DNA of 64,000 nucleotides from NCBI GenBank assembly GCA_000149265.1, contig CH003126.1, forward strand, positions 461,949 through 525,948, read 5' to 3'. The notes under the pieces were generated by a model, which was given only the letters and a program-made list of their open reading frames with translations, did not search any database and was not told the DNA's origin. The position numbers were made by a program, and so were the translations under genes. Shown here piece by piece: positions 48,901 to 54,000 of this stretch (the stretch's first letter is position 1; every line of letters starts with the position of its first letter). Source of the DNA: Ciona savignyi. Its lineage: Eukaryota; Chordata; Ascidiacea; Phlebobranchia; Cionidae.

Positions 48901-49243
48901 GTGTTTTTTTTATAGAATTTTAAGTATTTTTTTTTCTAGTGTTTTTTTATAGAATTTTAAGTATTTTTTCTAGTTTTTTTTATAGAATTTTAAGTTTTTT
49001 TTTCTAGTTTTTTAATAAAATTTTAAGTTTTTTTTCTATTGTTTTTTTTAATATAATTTTAAGTATTTTTTTATGTTTTGTTAGCATTTTACATTAGGAA
49101 TCGAAGTACATCGTATGATCCACACGAACTTACATTTTCATTACAATTTCCAGACGCCATCTAGCCGTGACATAATTGCCATGGAAGGCAGCGAGGTGCT
49201 TACTAGCGACCTCAAGCGACTGATTGCAGCCATGGACGAGTGA
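24825..49243 (+). CDS. BTB/POZ and C2H2 zinc-finger protein (ZBTB family), complete
   Basis: Sixteen exons join without a phase conflict to 1,896 nt (631 residues plus stop). The BTB domain spans about residues 28-133: [67 protein letters not shown]. It would mediate dimerisation and co-regulator binding. A Ser/Pro/Asn-rich linker follows. Two C2H2 fingers lie at 394-414 and 422-442 with linker TGERPYP (both C-x2-C-x12-H-x3-H), then RKRRQRR, a basic patch. The C-terminal third is acidic and polar ([18 protein letters not shown]) and ends [11 protein letters not shown] nuclear sequence-specific transcription factor, probably a repressor by family analogy, is inferred. Vertebrate ZBTBs with only two fingers exist, but no one-to-one orthologue can be assigned here. 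AATAAA lies at 49871-49876. Confidence 0.93.
25965..26053 (+). CDS. ZBTB exon 2 (BTB)
   Basis: [20 protein letters not shown] through MGYF plus AG; acceptor ATCCCCCCATTTTAG, donor GTGATA. Confidence 0.95.
26080..26245 (+). repeat. Tandem duplication, 111-bp period, just after ZBTB exon 2
   Basis: ATAGTACCTATACCCAGAAC at about 26086 recurs at about 26197, separated by AT-rich sequence. Confidence 0.85.
26640..26850 (-). repeat. Diverged SINE-A copy
   Basis: Reversed SINE-A order: GTTACCACTCGG, GGATTACCTTGTGTCCGCC, GTACTATTGCAATGTCTTGT, TTTTAGTAGAACTT. Confidence 0.7.
27820..27961 (+). CDS. ZBTB exon 3 (BTB)
   Basis: [19 protein letters not shown], then [20 protein letters not shown] and MQ; acceptor TTTATCCATCCAG, donor GTATTG. 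Confidence 0.95.
28160..28420. promoter_or_regulatory. GC- and CpG-rich patch inside ZBTB intron 3
   Basis: Stands out from the AT-rich surroundings (CCCCGCCGCCGGCTGCCGCG, CGCTCGCGCGATCATCTCGG). It starts about 200 bases after exon 3. Possible enhancer or alternative promoter; no coding evidence. Confidence 0.35.
31883..32022 (+). repeat. Tandem duplication, about 84-bp period
   Basis: AAGCCGTGTCTTCAGTATAC with CATTTTCGAAACC near 31883-31945 recurs as AAGCCGTGTATTCAGTGTAT with CATTTTCGAAACT at 31967-32022. Confidence 0.8.
34144..34420 (+). repeat. About 136-bp tandem duplication covering the left end of a hAT-like element
   Basis: TTATTAATACGACACAAACT...GTAAGTTATAACAACAATAT and a copy of the element start (GGTTCTCAATTTTTGACCTT) occur at 34144-34282 and again at 34279-34420. 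Confidence 0.85.
34359..34551 (+). mobile_element. hAT-like MITE (193 bp) with perfect 8-bp TSD
   Basis: Ends CAGTGGTTCTCAG... and ...CTTAAGAAACACTG read inward as imperfect inverted repeats (CAGTGGTTCT / CAGTGTTTCT). The target duplication ATATAAAC lies at 34351-34358 and 34552-34559. Eight-bp TSDs and CAGTG ends are typical of hAT elements. No transposase inside. Confidence 0.85.
35480..35750 (+). repeat. Diverged tandem duplication (about 165-180 bp)
   Basis: CCAAAAAATATATGGGTATC...TTAATTTGCTTGTATAT recurs as CCAAAAAATGTATGGTTATG...TTAATTTGCTTGTACAT. Confidence 0.75.
36461..36631 (+). CDS. ZBTB exon 4 (end of BTB)
   Basis: [20 protein letters not shown], then the linker with [13 protein letters not shown]; acceptor CCCAATTCACAG, donor GTAAGG. 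Confidence 0.95.
37051..37176 (+). CDS. ZBTB exon 5 (linker)
   Basis: [20 protein letters not shown] and a Gln-rich end ([11 protein letters not shown]); acceptor TTCCTCTAAAAG, donor GTAGAA. Confidence 0.85.
37319..37430 (+). repeat. About 27-bp imperfect tandem repeats
   Basis: Four units of the form AACAACTTAGAATTGTCAAT ATTTTT, in ZBTB intron 5. Confidence 0.7.
37955..38071 (+). CDS. ZBTB exon 6 (linker)
   Basis: [20 protein letters not shown] through GSPANLK. The acceptor is TTAAACCGCCCAG; the later CAG at 38016 was rejected because its frame stops. Confidence 0.85.
38270..38525 (+). repeat. Diverged tandem duplication in ZBTB intron 6
   Basis: CACTGTCAACGCTATCCGTA...GTGGGATTAGGCAG recurs as CACTGTCAACGCTGTCAACA...GTGTACTAGGGTAGG. 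Confidence 0.6.
38850..38935 (+). CDS. ZBTB exon 7 (linker)
   Basis: [20 protein letters not shown] through YSPQE plus CG. IKLEQ resembles a SUMO-acceptor-like motif. The acceptor GTTCTTTCCAG was chosen over the upstream TTGCAG by phase. Confidence 0.85.
39455..39620 (+). mobile_element. MITE-C copy, diverged
   Basis: ACTGACCACTAAAATGAAGG to CCCTCTTTAAACTAGTGTTA, with a GGGGGTTAGGGTTGTAAC core. Confidence 0.65.
40005..40370 (+). mobile_element. Two MITE-C copies
   Basis: 40005-40112 (GGGAAGAGGGGAACTTGTCA, CCCAGAACTAAAGC) and 40186-40366 (GGAAAACTAACCACTAAAAT to CTCCCTTTTAGTGTTATGG). Confidence 0.7.
41194..41285 (+). CDS. ZBTB exon 8 (linker)
   Basis: [19 protein letters not shown] through KTESSGN; acceptor CTTGTGCTCAG, donor GTAAGT. 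Confidence 0.88.
41478..41583 (+). mobile_element. MITE-C right half
   Basis: GAGCAGGGTTAGAATTAGTT to TTCTTTAGTGTTGCC. Confidence 0.7.
41605..42118. mobile_element. Palindromic cluster of MITE-C copies
   Basis: Outer arms 41605-41765 and 41955-42118 are inverted copies of each other (ACAAACCGTATCACGATAAC vs GTTATCGTGATACGGTTTGT). A third MITE-C lies between them (41768-41953, AAACTAAAAAGAACGTGG to CCCTCCTTTTAGTTTTCTCC). Confidence 0.8.
42194..42365 (+). CDS. ZBTB exon 9 (linker)
   Basis: [20 protein letters not shown] through [10 protein letters not shown]; acceptor CTCCGCCACTCAG, donor GTAACC. Confidence 0.9.
43115..43325 (+). mobile_element. MITE-C copy, near full length
   Basis: AAATAAAAGGAGGGAAGGCT to CCCTCCCTAAGTATTGCCCC with the GTTCTGGGGTTGAGATTAGG core. 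Confidence 0.85.
43383..43457. repeat. 75-bp palindrome
   Basis: ATCCTCAGTATATTATTCAA and its near-perfect inverse (AAATAAGATACTGAGGAT) surround an AT-rich centre; possible small MITE. Confidence 0.8.
43795..44056 (-). repeat. Two SINE-B-related copies
   Basis: 43795-43905 (TTTGAACCTTAAACCATGG; ACGTTAACCGTTAGCCCACA) and 43936-44056 (ACGTTAACAATTCGGCCACA). The second ends about 25 bases before ZBTB exon 10. Confidence 0.6.
44080..44154 (+). CDS. ZBTB exon 10
   Basis: [20 protein letters not shown] and PKKEY, a Lys-rich stretch just before finger 1; acceptor ATGAATCCACAG, donor GTACGT. Confidence 0.85.
44557..44686 (+). CDS. ZBTB exon 11 (finger 1 and most of finger 2)
   Basis: [20 protein letters not shown], then [10 protein letters not shown] and [14 protein letters not shown]. 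Both Cys pairs and finger 1 His pair are present; finger 2 His pair lies in the next exon. Donor GTGAGG. Confidence 0.97.
44925..45070 (+). repeat. 22-bp minisatellite in the intron that splits zinc finger 2
   Basis: About six units of TATATCACGGCGTGAAATAG TG; some units carry GTAAAACAG or GGGGTGGAAT variants. Confidence 0.95.
45112..45170 (+). CDS. ZBTB exon 12 (end of finger 2)
   Basis: [19 protein letters not shown] plus AG; supplies the two zinc-binding His of finger 2. At 59 nt its loss would shift the frame. Confidence 0.93.
45265..46062. mobile_element. Tc1/mariner-like non-autonomous element with about 160-bp TIRs
   Basis: Arms 45265-45430 and 45905-46062 are inverted copies (AATAATTTATGCGAAAAGCG / CGCTTTTCGCATAAATTATT; CTATCCGACAATTTG / CAAATTGTCGGATAG). 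The ends read CAGTAGGAG / TAGTGGGTG and TA flanks both sides, as in TA-targeting elements. A MITE-C (45505-45712) lies inside. Confidence 0.75.
45505..45712 (+). mobile_element. MITE-C nested in the Tc1/mariner-like element
   Basis: AAACTAAAAGGGAGGGAAGG to CCTCCTTTTAATGCTGCCC, with the GGAGTTAGGGTTAGTTATG core. Confidence 0.85.
46230..46350 (+). repeat. T-rich tandem repeat
   Basis: Three units of TTTTTTCACTTAAAGTTTTT followed by TTTAATTTTATTGC. Confidence 0.75.
46431..46583 (+). CDS. ZBTB exon 13
   Basis: [20 protein letters not shown] through SEMPRS; acceptor CTCCCCACACAG, donor GTAAGG. Confidence 0.9.
46615..46740 (+). repeat. 36-bp minisatellite beside ZBTB exon 13
   Basis: Three units of CATCCGCGTATTTCCGTCTG CCGTATCAGCTTTCGC, starting about 30 bases after the donor. 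The period is a multiple of 3, so both strands show long open frames. Confidence 0.95.
47136..47290 (+). CDS. ZBTB exon 14
   Basis: [20 protein letters not shown] through NLCRSSAR; acceptor CTTTTTCCCCAG, donor GTCAGT. Confidence 0.9.
47345..47530 (+). repeat. Two SINE-B copies in tandem
   Basis: 47345-47420 (3' part: CCCATCATGGGTTCAAAACT then a long A-tract) and 47430-47530 (GTGTGGCCGAATGGTTAACG to GTTCGAAACTTAATC). Confidence 0.85.
47826..48278 (+). mobile_element. hAT-like non-autonomous element (453 bp) with perfect TIRs and TSD
   Basis: Termini CAGCGGTTCCCAAACT and AGTTTGGGAACCGCTG are perfect inverted repeats; the 8-bp duplication CGTTATAA lies at 47818-47825 and 48279-48286. No transposase frame inside. 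Confidence 0.95.
48500..48630 (+). CDS. ZBTB exon 15
   Basis: [20 protein letters not shown] through VLNGFDE; acceptor TTCCCCACCAG, donor GTAAGT. Confidence 0.9.
48745..49078 (+). repeat. About 30-bp T-rich tandem array in the last ZBTB intron
   Basis: About ten units of TTTTTATAGAATTTTAAGTA TTTTTTCTAGTG with indels, ending about 75 bases before exon 16. Confidence 0.95.
49154..49243 (+). CDS. ZBTB exon 16 (stop)
   Basis: [19 protein letters not shown], then [10 protein letters not shown] and TGA; acceptor TACAATTTCCAG. Confidence 0.92.
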   Translation, partial: TPSSRDIIAMEGSEVLTSDLKRLIAAMDE

Positions 49244-49876
49244 TTGACGAATTCTTTTTACTTTTTACATCAGGAACCATATCGTATGTACTAGTTACCC
49301 GTAGCGGGTGGCGTTAAGTTTTCGCACCAGATTTCCAGAGCCAGGGTTGGGCTCTTCGTACAAAATCGTCGTTTTATTTAACATTATTGTTCATATTTGT
49401 AAGCGGTCGCGTAAAGAGAGACAAGGTGTCTCTTGCCGTTTTAATCACTATCCGTACTATTGCGTTCTTTTCTTTTGTACAGACCCCCTAAATTAACGAA
49501 ACTGGGTGTGTACCCACTACTGAAGAAAGCCCAGTGCAATAATTATTAATTCCCGCCCTTTTTCCCTTTTTTTCTTATTCTCTCTTTTTCGCCCAAGCGA
49601 GAGAACCTGTGACAAGACGCCACGTACTACACAGACTGTGTTTTTACCTTTCGCCCAGCATGGCAACGCTGCAGCCCAGAATCGCCCACAAAATACAAAA
49701 TTCTTACATGACAACTTGACCAGTGTTTCGATTTCGTTCACAATTCCCGCTTCCCCCGCGAATAGATGCAGCTCGCCATGCACTGTATAAATTAACGTGT
49801 ACATCGCATTTCCGAATATTCTTTTACCGCGCCCGCTATCGTTTGTTTTTCGCGTTATTAATGAATACACAATAAA
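49244..49876 (+). terminator. ZBTB 3' UTR and poly(A) signal
   Basis: About 630 bases without repeats end in AATAAA at 49871-49876, then a T-rich stretch. The minus-strand open frame at 49517-49909 is a shadow of this UTR. Confidence 0.6.
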
Positions 49877-50049
49877 CCATTTTTGCAACTTTCCATTTAT
49901 TCGTATCAAAATGCTTCCCTCAGAATAGAGGACATTGATTATCCCAACGGACAGGACAAAAAATGGGAGTTATTACAAGCCTTTTATACCAAATTTACGC
50001 TCCCCAGCCGTGCTGTGAATGATTATTATAAATACGTTGTTTTAGGTCT

Positions 50050-50324
50050 TTGGGAAAAACCAAGGGGGGTTAACACACACGACCAATCGTCTGAACACCT
50101 CGCGTCCACCGTCGGATTACCGAAGCTATTGCAGTGTGTTGTAGGCCTATATGATAGACATTTTCCTTAAGTTTGGTAGAATCCATTAATTCGCTGGGTT
50201 CAGGAAATGTCCGTTAAGCAGCTTGTCCAAGGACACAACCGACTAGCTGGCGACCAGTTTCGAACTTGCAACCATTCGGCCGAAAGTCGACCCACTAAAC
50301 CACCAGACTAATCTGTCGGACATT
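50050..50324 (-). repeat. SINE-A copy, near full length
   Basis: From AACCAAGGGGGGTTAACACA to CCACCAGACTAATCTGTCGG. Confidence 0.95.
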
Positions 50325-50625
50325 TATCCAGATTTGAAACCTTTTTAAAAATCAATATTGTATGCTTGTGCATCTTGGCAGATCGCTCCTAAAGTCATAA
50401 ACCGATTGTCCGGTCGCAATGCACTTATTGGACCGGAGATATATAAACAAGAGTTTATCTTGTTTATTTATCCCCGATTGGACACCGCCTTAACCTGGCG
50501 TATTGATGGTTTTAACTAAGACAGTAGAAAGGTATCGATTATTTAGAGTTACCCGTCGGTGGACACGTTGCCTTGTCAAGATTGCACCTAGTTACAAATT
50601 AAAAGCTTGAATTTTTTTCTGTACA

Positions 50626-50770
50626 GGATAGGTAATAATATTTATATCCATGAATGAAAAAAAAACGTAAGCGGCGTTAACACACGGGCAATCGTCAGAT
50701 TACTTCGCGCCCACCGTCGAGTTATCGGAGCTATTGCAGTGTGTTGTGTATGGTTCAGACGTTTTTTAAA
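50626..50770 (-). repeat. SINE-A 3' half
   Basis: GGATAGGTAATAATATTTAT to GTGTGTTGTGTATGGTTCAG. Confidence 0.9.
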
Positions 50771-51039
50771 TGTCCAAGTTTGTGAGCATGGATATGCTAA
50801 TGTTTTAAAAATCATAAAATACGTAATTTACCAATACAAAATGGTATTCATTAAAGATGTCGCCAAAACGGCAACAATGGCGCATTAGTCATGGCGTGGC
50901 GCTATTATTTATTGAAATAAAACCCCCTAAAACAGAAATGCGTGTAAACATTCTTGAATTTGTTACCGTAGTCAACTCTGCATGAAAACACCACTTTAAC
51001 GGATATTAAAGCGTTGGATTTACACAAATAACGTAAGAA

Positions 51040-51058
51040 ATGAGCAAGGAAACACCAG
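51040..51058 (+). CDS. UPF2: UPF2 exon 1 (19 nt coding)
   Basis: ATG then Ser-Lys-Glu-Thr-Pro plus G before GTAGGA. Chosen because it is the nearest ATG with a donor whose phase fits exon 2; moderate certainty. Confidence 0.65.
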
Positions 51059-54000
51059 GTAGGATTCGTTAAGCTTAAATCACATTTTAATGTCTTACCG
51101 ATTAGCTTGGTGGGTTTAGTGCGTCGCCTTTCAGCCAAAAGGTTGCAGATACGAAACTGGTCGCTTGCTAGTCGGTTGTGTCCTTTGGCAAGGCACTTAA
51201 TGGAAATTGTCCAAATGCAGTGGATTGATAGGATCTACCAAATTGAAGGAAGATCTGAATTATATACAAAACATTACAGCTCCCGTAACATGACCGTGAG
51301 TGCAAGGTAATCTGATGATTGACCGTATGATAATAGCCCCTGCATTTTTCCATTCACAACGATAAACATAAATATAACCCCCTATAAATGCTGCATTTTA
51401 GTACGCGGTGTTAATTGAGTTTGTTGTACTTCACAGAGGCTGAAACTGGAAATGAAAAGGAAGAATCGAATGCTCAAAACGAGGAGCAAATTGAGCAGGA
51501 AAAGGTAAATAGAGGGGGCAACACTAAAAGGAGGAAAAACGGGAAGGCGGGAAGGAGGGAAACTGCTCACTAAAACTATTTAAACTTATTTTAACCCTGC
51601 CCTTAACACTAATCTCAATCCCAGAACTAAACCTAACTCCAATACCATGTTTAAAACTAACTCTAATGCCCTAATCTTCCAGTATGGAAAGTATGTCACT
51701 TTTCGCCGAGATCTCCAGTGTGCACGCACCAAATATTTAAGTGTGCAGTGTGCAAATGTCCAAGAGTGCACACACTTTAGGTGTGCACACAATCTTCTTT
51801 TTATTAATATTTTGTAAAAATGTAAACAAACATATTATTCTATCCTAAATCTATCGTATCCTTCAGCTAAAATATCTATCTACATAACAAAAAATGTACT
51901 GACAGTAAATTACTCGAAGTCCAGAGGTAGGTTTACAGGTTTGTTGAAAATTATACGATGTTTATGCTGCCAGCTCATGAGCATGTGTGAAAATACCAAA
52001 GTGTGCAAAGACGCAGGGAAAAAAATCTCGAGTGTGCAGCTGCCGTACTTTCCATACTGGCTAATCTTCATTTTAGTGTGAAGTTTTGATATTTCCCGCT
52101 TTTTCTCCTTTTGTTTTTTTTCCAACGTGGGGCAACATCGGGATATCTGTGTTGATCCCTAGACTATAAAAAAATATTTGGGGAAATGTTACAGTCTGGG
52201 GTGTTTATGGGTAGTATGGTAATGACACACTTAAGAAATATTGGGCCGGACAAGTTTGCAGTGTCTTTATAGTATATTCAAGTGATTAGCTTGGTGAGTT
52301 AGTGCATCACCTTTCAGTCGAAAGTTTGCAGGTTCAAAACTGGTCGCTATCTAGTTGGTTGTGTCCTTGGGCATGGCACTTAACGGACATTGCCTGAACC
52401 CAGCGGATTGATAGGTTCTACCAAATTGAGAAAACATCTGAATCATACACAACACACTGCCACAGCTCTGGTAACACGGCGGTGGACGCGAGGTGTTCCG
52501 TCGATTGACATGTGTTAACCAAAATTTTTCCATTCATGGGGATAAGATGAATATCCTATACTACTTGCAAATGCCATATAAGCAACTTGTGTTAAAATGC
52601 TGTGATTAGCATAAAACAAGTACCAGTACCATAGCTACAATAATTGCTGGTCAAGTTCTAAAATCAATATTTATCAGCATAATACATGACTACAGTCAGA
52701 CTACCTTTCCCTTTTTTCGCTTTTACCCTTTTTCTATATGACATCTTAGCCGTACTTTATTCAACAGTATTTTTCAAACTATCCATGGTCCATAGACACA
52801 CTTCATTAGCTGCCACAACCATGGTGTTTGTACACAGAAAATATAAAATTGCATATGGAACCTCTAAAAATGCCAATAAAAATATGTTTAAAAAAATTAA
52901 AAAAACGCTAAAAATTCACCCGTAATTTATCTGTTTCACACACAAATTCTGCTGATTTGAACAATCTGACCGGTTAGTCTGGCAGTTTAGAGCGACGCCT
53001 TTCAACCGAAAGGTTGCCGGTTCGAAATTGGTCTCTAGCTATTCGGTTGTCCCTTGGGCAAGGCATTTAACAGATATTGCCTGAACCAAGCAGATTAATG
53101 GGTTATCCTATCCTATATATATTTTTTCCCTTTAGACCTAAATACTATGACGTAAACTATTTTTCAGCACTTTGTAGGCGCCCTCTAAATCGGAATGTAT
53201 TTTTCTGGAAATAGTATATGTATATATGAATATAAGTTATACATAAACACTATAACTAACCAACCAACTATATTGATCCCAGGAACAAGCTAATCGGCTT
53301 CTTGCTGAAGCGAAAGAGAGGGGACAGAAGAAAGCAGCGTTTCGACTTTTGAATCAAAATGCCATTAATAACCGACCGGACGAGAACTTCTTTCGGAAGC
53401 TTGATTCGAGTTTAAAGAAAAACACGGCGTTTGTTAAGAAACTTGTGAGTTGTGTTGTTGTTCACCATACTGTTAGGGATGTCCATTTTTTAATCATTAT
53501 TCTAATTCGATTTAGATAGGAAGAAAATAATTTGGAATTATTATCATGATTCTAACAGTATTAAGTGCTCATAGAGGATTTAGATTCAAAATTAGAAAAA
53601 AGTGATAAATTTTTTTTTTTTCATTATTCGTGATGTTTGATTATAATGAATGGTTCATTTATTGTAATGCTGCTAGAATTTGTTTAATTAGGTGCATGTA
53701 AGTAATACTTTTTACTTCCAAATAAATGACAATCTAAAAACTGTGCAGTACCACTGGCTTTAAGAAATTTTTAAACGTCAGAAATACCGTTTTGGCTACC
53801 AGACATAAACCGATATATATATATATAATTATATATACATAAGCGTCTTTTGGGAAAATATAACAGATTTTTGTACCTAATTTTGTCAGGATTTAAAACC
53901 AACCTGAAACCTGTCTGATATTTTGCCATTTTTTATCCCCCAGTAAAACATGTAAATAGAGATATAAGCTGATACCATGAGCATCGCTTAAAACAAAAAG

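Larger units (their letters stand above)
49877..51039. other. Intergenic region between ZBTB and UPF2
   Basis: Apart from the two SINE-A copies, no gene is seen. The roughly 270 bases before 51040 are unique-looking and should hold the UPF2 promoter or 5' UTR; no TATA box is evident. Confidence 0.5.

Noticed and set aside
49517-49909. 130-codon minus-strand open frame
   Set aside because: It lies wholly over the ZBTB 3' UTR, shows no domain, and has no partner exons.
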